NCBI GenBank assembly: GCA_002917775.1
Contig: KZ627159.1
Coordinates: forward strand, 390,010 to 454,009
Length of the DNA stretch: 64,000 bases
Reading direction: 5' to 3'
Source: Glaciozyma antarctica PI12
Taxonomy: Eukaryota; Basidiomycota; Microbotryomycetes; Kriegeriales; Camptobasidiaceae
How positions within the stretch are numbered: position 1 is the stretch's first letter; every line of letters starts with the position of its first letter. Below are positions 47,028 through 61,370 of this stretch, piece by piece. The translations under genes were made by a program, and so were the position numbers. The notes below the pieces were generated by a model. It was not told where the DNA came from and did no database searches. It saw only the letters and a list, made by a program, of their open reading frames with translations.

Positions 47028-50000
47028 ATGGCCCACCGCTCGCCTCCCCCTCCCCCTTCTCACCGCTACCACCCCGGTCGACCTCTCCTCGGACCCCCCA
47101 ACGGTCTCCACCCTTCCCTCTCCAACGGCGGCGTCGACCGCGCCCCGCCCATGAACGGCGGCCCCTCCTCCAGCTTCCCCCGCGCCAACTCGTTCTCCAG
47201 CGCACCCGGCATGCCTTCCCCTTCGCCCTACCCTCCCAACCCCGCCCCGCCCCCTCTCAGCGTCGGAGGAGCAGCAGGACCGCCTCAGCAAGGTCCCAGC
47301 GTTCTCCAGATCCTCGCCATAGGCCAGGAGCGGAACCACGCGGCGGACTCGATGGCGCATCACCCGAGGATTGAGAGCTTGGTCAAGCTGGGCAAGGAGT
47401 CGGAAGCGACCTGGCTTCAGATTGGTGAGTTTGTATTCCGGAGGGCTTGCAAGACCCACGGGAACGCCATGAGGAACGTGGAGCTGATACGGTCCTTCCT
47501 CTCGCAGGCGCGACTGCTGAATCCCTCGGCGACCTCGACCGCGCCGTCGCCTCGTACGAATCCGCTCTTCGACACAACGCGTACTCGGTCGTCGCCCTCT
47601 CCCAGATTGCTGCCATCTGCCGCTCCAATTCAAGGAGTTCAAGAAGGCCGCAGAGTACTTTGGACGAGTCGTTGGGATCGCTCCCGAGAGTGGGGACGTG
47701 TGGGGCGCGCTGGGTGAGTTCCGAGACGACGAGGAGCTGTGGGGGGACCCAGCTGACCGCGTACGCTTACAGGCCACTGCTATCTCATGATCGATGACCT
47801 TAAGAAGGCGTACAGCTCGTATCAACAGGCGCTCTACTACATGCCTAATCCTCAAGTGCGTCGTCCTGGACCGACGTCGCCCGACCTTCTCTCTGACCTT
47901 CTCACGCGCGTTTGCAGGAGCCAAAGCTGTGGTACGGTATCGGAATCCTCTACGACCGGTATGGGAGCTTGGAGCACGCAGAGGAGGCCTTCTCAAGCGT
48001 GATCAGGATGGACCCAAGTGCGTTCCCCGTGCTGCTGCGCCTCGGCGTCCCCGGCACTAACGCGTGCGCCCCTCTCCAGGCTTCGAGAAGGCCAACGAGA
48101 TCTTTTTCCGGCTCGGCATCATCTACAAGCAGCAGCGCAAGTCGGCGCAAAGTCTCGAGGTGCGTGTCTGAGGCCTTCGCAGGGAGGAGTCGGACGCTTA
48201 CTCGTTTGCGACCAACAGTGCTTTCGCTATATCCTCCAAAACCCTCCTCGACCGCTCACGGAGATCGACATCTGGTTCCAGATTGGGCATGTCTACGAGC
48301 AGCAAAAAGACGTGCGTTTTTCGTAGACGTCTCGCTCGGAGGTGGAAGCTGATCTTCGCCCTGCACCCAGTTCATCGCCGCAAAGGAGTCCTACGAACGA
48401 GTACTGACGGAGAATCCTGCACACGCCAAGGTCCTTCAGCAACTCGGCGGCCTCTACCACCGCTCGCGAGCTCCCTTTTACAACCCCGAGGCGTCAGTCA
48501 CCATCTTGACCAAGAGTCTCGAGTCGGGTACGTCCTCTTCGCGTTCTGCGTGAGCACGCCTGGGTACGAGAACTAATACGGCGCGCAGACGCCAACGATC
48601 CCTTCTCTTGGTACCTCCTCGGTCGCGCCTACATGACGACCAACAACTTCGGCAAGGCGTACGAGGCGTATCAGCAGGCAGTCTACCGTGACGGCAAGAA
48701 CCCCGCCTTCTGGTGCTCCATCGGCGTCCTCTACTACAACATCAACCAGTTCCACGACGCCCTCGACGCCTACTCGCGTGCGATTAGAATCCAACCGTAC
48801 CTCGCCGAAGTCTGGTTCAACCTCGGCGCCCTCTACGAGTCGTGCAACGACCAGATGACGGACGCCATCGACGCCTACCAACGTACTCTCTCCCTCGATC
48901 CCAGCAACACCATCGTCACCACTCGTCTTCGCGAACTCAGGGAGCACCAAACCAACGGCGCCCCCCTGTCCGCCCCTCCGACGCCCAAGGACATCAGCCC
49001 GAGTTCGCTCTCGTGGAACTACGCCACGAACGCAGGCGGAGCGCCGGCGTACCTCGCGCAATCGGGTCTGGGTCCGGAGCTCAGTCCCGCCGTCTCGAGG
49101 CCGGGCGCGCTCTCCCCTCCGAACGGGCACGGATTCGACGGACCTCCAGCGCCGCTTGGACGTTCGGATTCGTCCAACTCGTACCGCGGTTCCGACGAGC
49201 GGAGGAGATCGTCCGCTACACACCAGCAGCAGTCGCCCACAGCGTCGATGAATCACTCGCCTCGCTCCTCGACGCATCGCCTCTCTGGACCTTCGCAGAC
49301 CTCTCTCCCGCAGATTAAGAGCCTCTACGAAATGCGCGGATCACCCACCATCCCTCCCACCTCGGAACTCCAGCGTCTTCGCTCCCCTCCCTCTCCTCGA
49401 ACGCGCCACTCGGACCTCGGTCCCGACCACAACTACCCGCCTCAGCTCAACTACCGCCAGCCTCCTCCTCCGCAACTCTTGCAGCCGTACGCGCGCGGAG
49501 GTCTTCCGCCGGTCGAGAGCGCGGAACGGGGGAACGGAATGGAGTGGGAGCGAACGGGACGGATGGGCAGTTCGAACGGACGAGGGAGCGCCACGTCGCA
49601 GCGTCCTGGGTCGTCACAGTCGCGCGGGGAATTCGCTCCTTCTTCCTTTGCCCACGAACGCCACGCTCCTTCCCCTTCCTCCTCTCGCCCTTCCATCTTG
49701 GACGAGCGAGATCCTCGAGACCCGCGCGGAGGTCCTCTCTCCCCCTACCCTTCTCCCGCGTACGGTTACGGCGGGCACTAAGCCTTCTTAGCCTTCGTAC
49801 GAACCTCCTCGCCGGTTCGACCCTCGTGATCGGGAGCAAGCGGAGGAAGAGCGACGTCGAGGAGGGTCGATGGCGCCTATGCGCGGGGAGAACTCGCCGC
49901 GACCTGCGTCGGGCGTGGCTCCTCCGTCGAGGCGTCGGAGGAGTCGGGGAGTGGGAGGGAGGTGTCGAGGTCGCCGGCGACGGTGCCTGCGGGGAAGTCG

Positions 50001-50642
50001 AACGTGACGATTACGGGCGCGGCGACCAAGAGTCGGAAGAAGGATTCGGGCGAGACGGTGACGGGCAAGCGAGATCGCAAGGCTTCGTCGACGTCGTCGA
50101 AATCAAAGGACGAAGCGCCGGCGAAGAAGCCTCGGACCTCGAACGGTACTCCTCGTCCCGCCGTCGTCGAACCTCCCTCCACCAATTCCTCTCCCGCCGA
50201 TTCCCCCACTCCCGTCCCTCCTCAAATCCCCTCTCGTACCGTCGACGAGGACTACGACGAAGGCGTCGACGCCCTCATGGAACTCGCCACGACCGCTTCT
50301 TCGCACGAACCGTCCCCGCCCATCCCTCCGACGATCGATTCCGCCAACCTCCCGCCTTTGCCACCCGTCGAGACACCGGAAGCGAAGCTCGAGGAGGGGC
50401 CGAAGCTTGAGGAGGGGGAGAAGGAGGATGTTAACCCGCGCAAGAGGGGTTTGGGATCGCCCGAGGAGGACGAGAGCAACAAGCGGAGCAAGAGCGTCGT
50501 CGAGGCCGATGTCGTCGAGGAGGTCGTCGTGCAGGTCGTCGTCAAGGATGCGCCTGTCGTCGTCAAGGAGGAGGCGACGGTCGAGGAGCAGGAGGATGGG
50601 GAGGTGCCAGAGACGGTGCCGACGGCGGTCGAGGTGGCTTAA
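47028..50642 (+). CDS. SSN6: General transcriptional corepressor Ssn6/Cyc8 (TPR)
   Basis: The TPR partner of Tup1 in global repression. After a Pro/Ser-rich start (MAHRSPPPPPSHRYHPGRPL) come about ten TPR units: GATAESLGDLDRAVASYESA, VVGIAPESGDVWGALGHCYL, PKLWYGIGILYDRYGSLEHA, FFRLGIIYKQQRK, IDIWFQIGHVYEQQKD, LLGRAYMTTNNFGKAYEAYQ, WCSIGVLYYNINQFHDALDA, and WFNLGALYESCNDQMTDAI. The long C-terminus is disordered, and its late motif TVDEDYDEGVDALMELA is typical of fungal Ssn6, supporting one gene through to 50642. A TAA at 49779-49781 interrupts the frame; coding resumes in another frame from 49792 (PSYEPPRRFDPRDREQAEEE) and returns to the original frame near 49925. Seven or more introns split the TPR region. 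Confidence 0.88.
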
Positions 50643-53551
<2,909 letters not shown>

Positions 53552-53850
53552 GCGTGCTCCCTCCTTATGCTTGTACATCTATGCCCCCCTACCCCCATGA
53601 CCCTTTACACCCCCTCCCCCTCCCCCCTTCTACTTAGGTACGGCTTGTGCTCGGCGGCTCAATTCAATCGGTACCAATTTCCCCTACCCCTACGTCTTCG
53701 CTGCAACGGGAGAGAGAGAGAAAACGAGTTGGAGATGAGGGACGCTCGCTAGCTGGGGCCAAGCCCAAGGTCGGATTAGTTCGGCGACCGCCCCTCGCCT
53801 CTCTCCCTCACGCCCTCAACACAGACCACAAAACCCAGAAGCTCTGCAAG

Positions 53851-55668
53851 ATGAAAGGCATGATCAAGAGCGTCAAGCGCGCCCCTCACATGATTGGGTC
53901 GAGGACTGGCCTCAGCAACAGTACGTTTCGAGCCTCCGCCTCAGTTGATGACACTGCTGATGGTCTCTACCCGCAGAGTCCAACGACGCCGAGGTCGATG
54001 ATCTCGTTCGCAAGTTTGCTGGACTGGAAGGTGAGGGATTGGCATCGGTAGGGAGGAGGGAGAGAGGACGAGGGTGGGAGGATGACGGGGCAGGAGGAGT
54101 GGCAGGGCAAGGACGCACGAGAGGGGGACGCTGACTCTGCGTACAGACTACACGAACAAGCTCATCAAGGACACTGGAACCTTCCGCTCCGCCGTATCCT
54201 GTACACTCCTCCCGTTCCCTCCCTCGTCGCTCTCTGACCCCAGTTCTCCCAGCGATGCTCACCTCGCAAGCTGGCTTCGGCGTCGCCTTCGCCACTATCT
54301 TCCAGCCCATTATGAACGAGGCTTCTCTCACTTCTGCGCACCCGGAGGCCGCTACGACGCTCCGCAATATCGCCGGGTACCAGGAGCTGATGGCTGAGCT
54401 GCGCGATGCGATTCAGCCAGAGTTGGAGCTCGTCGATAGTAGGGTTACGGCGCCGTTGAAGGAGTATCAGGAGCTGTTGAAGAAGGTCAGGAAGACGGTG
54501 ACGAAGAGGGAGCATAAGGTGCGTTCGGATGGGTACGCTGAGGGAGAGGAGAGCTGATGGTGTTGGCGGCGCAGTTGGTGGACTATGACCGGATGAACAA
54601 TTCGTACACGAAGCTCAAGGACAAGAAGGAGAAATCGGTGCGTGCTTGCGTTCCGTCGTGCTCGAGTTGTAACGGATCCTGACGTTCTCGAGCAGCTCAG
54701 CGACGAGAAGAACCTCTTCAAGCTGGAGCAGGACCTCGAGCAGGCGACGGCAGAATACGAGCACTACAACTCGTGCGTTATTCCCAGCTTTCGCGTTTCG
54801 GCATCGACTGATCCCCATGCCCTCTTCGCAATCAGCGCACTCAAGTCCGAGATTCCTCACTTCATGGCCCTCACGACGGCCTTCATCACGCCTCTCTTCC
54901 AGACTTTCTACTTTGTCAAGGTGGGTATCCTCTGTGCGTTTATTTTTCCCCGCTTCTCCGCGTCGAACCTCCCACTGATTTCGAGATCGCAGACACCCTC
55001 CTCGAGAAGATGCAAGGCTGGGCGGGCCAGACGTACGGCGAGATGAACGTCGAAGGCCTCGAGCAGATGCACGAAGAGCGTCTCGGCGACACGGTCGCCC
55101 GCCTCGACGACCTAACCATCACGAAGCGTTTCGGCGGAACCGCGCGCCTCATGTCGACCCACCGCCAAGGCTCTACCGACTCTGGTTCGACACTCAACCG
55201 CGCCCCTTCCTCGACTCTCGGTCGCTCTTCTTCCTCCGTCTCCAAGCCCCCGATGCGCGCTTACGGCGCTCCCGCCGCTGAAGCTGCTCCTCCGCCTTAT
55301 TCCGGCGGAGGCGTCTCAGCGGCCGCCGGCAAGAGGCCCCCACCTCCTCCGCCTGCGTCGAGGCCTAAGGCAGGCGTTCCGGCGGTGGTGTACGTGACGG
55401 CGTTGTACGATTATGCAGCGACGGCCGAGGGGGACCTTTCGTTCTTGGCGGGGGACAAGATTGAGTTGGTCAAGGTTCGTCCTCTCGTTCGTCCGACGTG
55501 AAGCGAGTGCTGATACGAGTGGGGAAGCAGAAGACGGACAGTACGGAGGATTGGTGGACTGGCAGAGTGCATGGAAGCGAGGGAGTCTTCCCTGGTGAGT
55601 CGGTACTTTTGAATCACGGTGCGATGGAAACTGATGAGGAGATCGTCGCAGGCAACTACGTTCAGTAG
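53851..55668 (+). CDS. RVS167: Amphiphysin-like BAR/SH3 protein Rvs167
   Basis: Membrane-tubulating protein that acts in endocytic vesicle scission and actin organisation. The N-BAR domain begins MKGMIKSVKRAPHMIGSRTG, with the basic amphipathic start, and continues EVDDLVRKFAGLE, FATIFQPIMNEASLTSAHPE, KEYQELLKKVRKTVTKREHK, LVDYDRMNNSYTKLKDKKEK and EKNLFKLEQDLEQATAEYEH. A Ser/Pro linker with Pro runs (KRPPPPPPASRPKAG) precedes the SH3 domain: VTALYDYAATAEGDLSFLAG, then EDWWTGRVHGSEGVFPGNYV. The final residues are NYVQ, a usual SH3 end. About ten short introns split the BAR domain. The order and size fit Rvs167 (Hob1 in S. pombe). Confidence 0.95.
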
Positions 55669-55867
55669 GAGTGGAGAAGCTTCTCTTGTGTGCGTAGATC
55701 GTGGAATGGAGCCTCTTGAGTGAACGTCGTGCGATGTGATTTCGTGGCGAGTTTGGTGTGCGCAAGGCCTCGCTCTCGCTTCAGCAGGTTCGACGCCGAA
55801 TCCTTCGGAACGCAAGCAGAGCCTCTCAGTTCTAGCGTATATCCAACAACGTCTTAGATTATATTGC

Positions 55868-56905
55868 CTACTCGATCCTCTCGTCCCCCTCGACAGCCGC
55901 GAACGACATGGTCTCAATCTTGCCCCGCTCCGCACCCTTGCCCTTGAGCTCGCTTTGCATCAACTCATCAATCAGCTTGAAGCTTCCAGGGTCAATCAAT
56001 GCCACCTGCGATGAGCCAGAATCAACCTCGCAGTTCGCAACGCAAGAAAGAGCGAAAGACGCACGAGCTCCCACTGCTCTCCCCAGTCGTCGTCCTCCAT
56101 CTTGGACACGAGCGCGAGAAGCTTGTCCTTTAACCGCTTGCCGTCCTTGCTGGGCATGGTGATACGAACGCGCATGCGGGTGCGGGCGATGGGGAGGGTG
56201 TTGCTCGCCTGAAGGACCTTGATGAGGTCGAGCGCCTGCACAATCGCGATTAGCTCCCGACCAGCGAGCACGGCAGAGGGAGGACACACCTGGACCTTGG
56301 CACTCTTTCCCGGCTTGACGCTGTACCCCACCTCGCCCATAGCCTTCTCAATCATCCCGACCGTGTGAGGCCTCTGCGTCCCCGGATCCACACACCTCCC
56401 CGCTACCTCGGTACAGATCTCCCTCTTCAAGTCCTCCAGCTCCACTGCCCGCTCCTTCTCCCCCACTTGTAGTTCCCCTTTCTTGAGCACCTCGAGCAGG
56501 ACCTTCTGGACGTCGGTCGTTCCAAACGCTTTTTGGAGGTCGTCGGAGGGGGCGACGGCGCCCTTCGAGACGTTGGTGAAGACGTTGTCGATTTGGATCA
56601 CCTCCGAGAGGTCGGTTTGCGCGCCTGAGCGCCACGAACGGACGGTGTTCTTGTAGCAAGCGATCTGAGGTCGGAGAGTCGAATCAGCTTCGCCTCAGTG
56701 GCGTCCGATGGGGAGCTGGACGTACCTCGAAGCGCTTGCCGGCCTTCTTGAGTCGTACGATGGACACGTTCGTGAGCTTGATCTGGGTGCCTGGTTGTTT
56801 GCCGGCGGACCTGGAAGGGGAGAGAGGAAGAGGGTCAGCGGGAGGTGGGGGGAACGAACGGCAAACGCTGAGTCGCTGGGTCCAACGGGAGTTGTTCTCT
56901 TACAT
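55868..56905 (-). CDS. SDO1: Ribosome maturation factor Sdo1 (SBDS)
   Basis: With the GTPase Efl1 it releases Tif6 from late 60S subunits. The start codon is split: the first exon ends AT (56905-56904) at the donor GTAAGA, and the second exon begins with G at 56810, giving MSAGKQPGTQIKLTNVSIVR, the expected SBDS N-terminus. The FYSH domain continues LKKAGKRFEIACYKNTVRSW and TDLSEVIQIDNVFTNVSKGA. Then DLQKAFGTTDVQKVLLEVLK and RPHTVGMIEKAMGEVGYSVK, then the C-terminal domain (IARTRMRVRITMPSKDGKRL). It ends FAAVEGDERIE. About 255 residues, the usual length. Its start lies 160 bp from the divergent ALG1 gene. Confidence 0.95.
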
Positions 56906-57065
56906 GCTGGGCTGAGTGTTCTAGTTAGGGGAGTTTGGGGAGAGGAAGAGGAGCGAGAGGCAGCGCGGGAAGAACGCCAGCGCGCCAGCCCAGCTTCGCG
57001 CGCGCTTCGCCTCTCTCCTCGGACCAACTCCTCACAGGAAGCAGCGCAGACGACTTGGGAACGAG

Positions 57066-58893
57066 ATGGAGAACGTCCTGAGCGGGATCCTCTTCCTGCT
57101 CTCACTCCTCCTCGTCTGGCGCCGACTCCAGAGCTCTCGTCCCTCCTCCTCCTCCAAGTCCGTCGTCATCGTCGTCCTGGGAGACATTGGCCGCTCGCCA
57201 CGGATGCTCTACCACGCCCAGAGCTTTGTATCACACGGCTACACCACCCATATCGTCGCCTACCGCGGTACGTCCTCCCTCGAGCTCTTCCCAGCTGAGA
57301 TACGAGGAGCTGATGCCGGGTCTTGAACAGGGTCGACTCCGCCCAAGGAACTGCTGGAGAACCGCTACGCCCACTTCGTGTACCTCCCACAACCGCTCGC
57401 ATTCGTCTCTCGCCTACCGAGACCGCTCTTCCTCCTCCTCTCCCCGCTCAAGGTCGTGCTCGCGGCGTTCTCCCTCCTCTACGCTCTCGCAGTGCGGATT
57501 GAGCGTGCTCCAGCGCTTATGCTCGTTCAGGTTCGTCCTTTTTTCCAGCTAGGCGGAGGAGGGAAGGGCTAACGCGTCAGCAGAACCCTCCTGCGATCCC
57601 TACCCTCCCCATCGTCAAGTTCGCGGCTCTCCTTCGCGGGAGCAAGGTCGTTATCGACTGGCACAACACGGGCCACTCGGTGCTCGCTCTTCGGTTGGGG
57701 GAGAAGAGCTTGGTGGTGCGATTCGCCAAGTGGATCGAGCTGAGCTGGGGGAGGGATGCTTATGCGCATTTATGCGTGACGGATGCGATGAGGACGACGT
57801 TGTTGCGCGAGGCGAAGCTACGGTGCGTGGTTCACTTATCTTTTCTTTCTCGCACGAAGCTGATCCGAGGACGCGCCAGAGGTAGAGCAGTAGTATTCCA
57901 CGACCGACCCCCTTCGCACTTTCGGCGCCAAACTCCCTCCGAAACCTCCTCCGTGCGTTCTCCTTCCCTGATCTCCCACCCAAGCTTACTATCTTCACAC
58001 CGCAGCTTCTCGCCCGCCTTCCAGTCCTACAAGATCCCTCCCTCGCCTCCTTCCTTCCCCCGCCCTCCACCACCGCTTTAACCTCCCAGAACTCTTCGAC
58101 CCCCCGCCCCGCCCTCCTCGTCTCCGCAACCTCCTGGACTCCGGACGAAGATTTCTCCCTCCTCCTCCGCGCCTTATCCCTCTACAACACGGCCGCCTCC
58201 CTCTCCCACTCTCCTTCCCCCTCCTCCCCCTCCGACGCCACGAAACCTCTCCCCAAGATCCTCATGCTCATCACGGGCAAAGGCGCCGACAAAGCTCTTT
58301 TTGAGCGAGAGGTCGCCAGGCTCGAAAGAGGGTGGAACTACGTGCGCGTCCGAACCGCTTGGCTCGCTACCGAGGATTACCCCCGCCTCCTCGGTCCGTT
58401 CCCTCCCCTTCTCCCTCGCTGCACGTAACTCACCTCGCGAGCAGGGTCAGCGGATGTGGGAATCTCGTTGCATGCTAGTACGTCCGGCGTCGACCTACCG
58501 ATGAAAGTCGTCGATATGTTCGGTTGCGGAACTCCCGTCCTCGCTCTCGATTTCCCTTCGTTCGTCCTCCTTCCTCTCCTTCGCTGACTCGCGCTGACCC
58601 TCGTCACAGGATCGCCGAACTCGTCCAAAACACCATCAATGGACGTACCTTCCACACCTCTGGAGACCTCTCAGACCTCCTCATCGTTCGTCCCCCTCTC
58701 TCCCGTCCCCTCCCTCCCCTCCCTCCCTCCCGTACTGACGACCTCGCAGAACGTACTATCGAAACTAAACTTATTTCCTTCCCCGATCGATATCCTTAGA
58801 GCGGGAATCAAGGATACGAAGTACGCGGGGAGGAAATGGTGTTCGTGGGAGGAGAATTGGGATGAGGTGATCGGACCGCTGGTGGCGCCTTGA
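57066..58893 (+). CDS. ALG1: Chitobiosyldiphosphodolichol beta-mannosyltransferase Alg1
   Basis: ER enzyme adding the first mannose to GlcNAc2-PP-dolichol in N-glycan assembly. The N-terminal membrane anchor is in [20 protein letters not shown]. The GT33/GT-B fold follows: [20 protein letters not shown] (the family's G-D-x-G-R-S-P-R-M motif), [40 protein letters not shown], and [12 protein letters not shown]. The C-terminal nucleotide-sugar half has [40 protein letters not shown] and [20 protein letters not shown]. It ends [10 protein letters not shown]. Length about 460 residues, as expected. About six introns. The start gives the anchor directly. Confidence 0.95.
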
Positions 58894-59325
58894 GAAGTGG
58901 GAGAGGGTGTTGTAAACAAGGTCGTTATGCGCGCCAAACTGGCTTTCGGAGAAGAGCGAGCGCGAGGAAGGGAGCTTTGGGAACGCTCGTCCCCAGTCGA
59001 ATCTCTCTCGCTCGCGCGTTCTCTCTCGCTCGCAAGTGGATGAGGCATTGTGTTTTTCCAGGGTACTGCAACGACGAAAACTACCAAGGCGTGCGTGTGT
59101 GAGGCAAAAAGAAGTCAACATGGTGAAGGAAGATGGGGGAAGTACTGCTAAGATTCGTGTGTGGGAAGGAGGTATCGGGTAATGCCTGTTGATCCGAGGC
59201 CTCTAGCGTGTGTCGAGGTGGAGGAACGGGTGGTATCGAGAGAGGGGAGAAGGAAATGTCCGTGTGTGAGGCGTTTTGGGGGCGGAGGAGGGTGAGGAGT
59301 TTTGGGGGCAACATGATATGGGCGA
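58894..59325. other. Convergent intergenic region ALG1/bZIP
   Basis: About 430 bp between the 3' ends of ALG1 and the bZIP gene. No other gene is visible. Confidence 0.5.
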
Positions 59326-61370
59326 CTACGCGACGGGCTCGACCTTGACCGGCAACGCAAAGTACGACTCTATCGACGCTCCCGTCTCCCACTTGGGCGT
59401 CGCGAACGGTGGTTCCGACGTCGACCTCATCGGCATCGACTCTCCGAAGTAGAACAGCACGTCGTTGCGAGTGGGGGTGACGACTGGGGTATCGAGGGTG
59501 GAGGTACGGCGACGAAGGTCGAGGGAGAGCGGAGGCTGGGAGAGGACGGCGGTGCTGAAGGATGGGATGGGGACGGTGTTGAAGACGTTTGGGGGAGCGG
59601 GGAGAGCGTCGAGACTTAGGCCTACGACGGGGAGGATAGGGATAGGAGGTTCCATCAGCCCGACGTTGTTCGAGTCCATCGACCCTTCTCGCTCGCCGCG
59701 GAAATGAGGGTGCAAAGCATAGACGTCGTCCTCGCTTCCCATCGTCGGTACGGCCGTGTAGTCGAGTTCGAGAGTCCGTCCAGCGAGCGCGTTGATCGTG
59801 GGGATCCCTCCGCCTTCAGCTTCGCGACCGAGGTAGCCGAGGACGTGCTCGCAGGCGCACCCGTCGTGCGTGTTGAGGAGAGCTCGGAGCTCCATGAGCT
59901 CGTGATGAAGTCCGCGCGCGACGGTTTGGAGATGAGCGTTCTTGGCGGCGCACTCTGCTGCGACTGTAACGAGGAGAGGAGGAAAGAAGTGGGTCAGCGA
60001 ATTTTGACCGAAAAAAGCGCGTCATCCGAGCGGAGAGTGGGCAAGGAAGGAGTGAGGAGGGAGAGACTAACGAGATTCGAGGTTGCCAACCTTCTCCTTC
60101 TTCTTCTGCCTACTCTTGCACGCCGCGACCCTGTTGCGCTCGAGGAACATCTTGCGCCGCGCCTCGTCGTCCACCTCTCCTCCGCCCTCGACGACCTGCC
60201 CCTCGTCCTTCTTCCCCTTCTTCCCACCCTTGGCGACCGCCTTTCTCCCCTTCTTCGCGCCCTTCGTCGGTTCAGGAGCAGCGGACGACTCGGAGGAAGG
60301 CGGGACGCCCGAATGGTCGAGGAAGATGTACGGCGCGACCGAGTTGACGCTGTGGTGGACGGTACTCGTACCGGCGGGGAAGTGAAATTGCTCGTAAGTC
60401 GAATGGGTTGATGCGGAGATGTTCGTGGCGGGGAGTAGGGAAGAGGGGGAGGGGTGCGGCTGGAAAGCGGGAGGAGAGGGAAGGTCGAACTGGAAGGGAG
60501 AGCCGTACGGGTTGTTGGAGAGCTTGTCGAAGGATCCGTCGAGGGGAGGGAGGGGGATGGACGAGTCGCTGGGCGTGAGGACCGACGACGAGATGGGGGA
60601 GAACTCGTCGAGCGACCTAGATTGATCCGACGGCGCCGTCATTCCGTCAAACGACGTCTCGGATCCCGTGTCCCTCCTCGCGCGCTTCGACGCTTCTCCT
60701 CCCAATCCCCACCGAGTTCCTCCGGGCGTCTCAATCATCGGCGTAGACATGGCCCGTTTCCTCCCTCCTCCCCGGCCGAGCGCGAGGTTGAACGAGTCGA
60801 ACGCGCCAGGGGTTCGTCCGGGATCTGCGTCTTCGCCGTGGCCGCGAAAGAAGTAACTGCCGGTCCCGCCTGGAGTGCCGAAACTCATCTCGAACGGGTT
60901 TGACTCGGCGTGGCCGGAAGGGGTCATGCCTCGTCCGAAGATGGAGGGAGTGATGGTGAGGGACCAGAGGGACGGGGAGGAGGGGGAGATGGGGCCGAGG
61001 TAGCGGGAAGGGACCTCGTATTCAAAGGCGAACGAGTTGGCACAGTCGTCTGTGGAGGGGAGGGGAGTTAGCTGTGCGCAGTGGTGACGGGAGGGTCTTT
61101 GGTCGTCGGGGACCGAGTGCACGGCGACGGCTACGACGGGAAGCAGTCCCAGCGTTTCCACCGTCCAGGCGCCAATCTCCACCATCTTGTGTCCCTGCCT
61201 TGCCCTCGAGTCGGCCTTGGTTTCATCTCCCCGGAGGCACCTTGCGCTCGTCCAGTCCGCGAGCTCCTTCCCCCCTTCGTCGCCTCAGCTCGCCCTCTTT
61301 CTCGTTCGTCCCTCTTCGATACGCCGAGTGTGAAACGGCACGGGTACTCACAAGAGGCAGAGCAGGTCAT
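59326..61370 (-). CDS. bZIP transcription factor, ATF/CREB (Atf1/Sko1-like)
   Basis: Stress-type bZIP activator or repressor, probably downstream of a Hog1-like MAP kinase. The N-terminal half carries S/T-P sites and the patches YEVPSRYLGPISPSSPS, ESNPFEMSFGTPGGTGSYFF and SSVLTPSDSSIPLPPLDG. A Lys-rich segment (KKGRKAVAKGGKKGKKD) precedes the bZIP basic region RRKMFLERNRVAACKSRQKK, then an intron, then the zipper AAECAAKNAHLQTVARGLHH with ELMELRALLNTHDGCACEHV, whose CxC ending is a feature of Atf1-type factors. It ends ESYFALPVKVEPVA. I infer a 19-nt first coding exon (61370-61352, MTCSAS) joined across about 300 nt to 61049; this is the least certain part. Confidence 0.85.
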
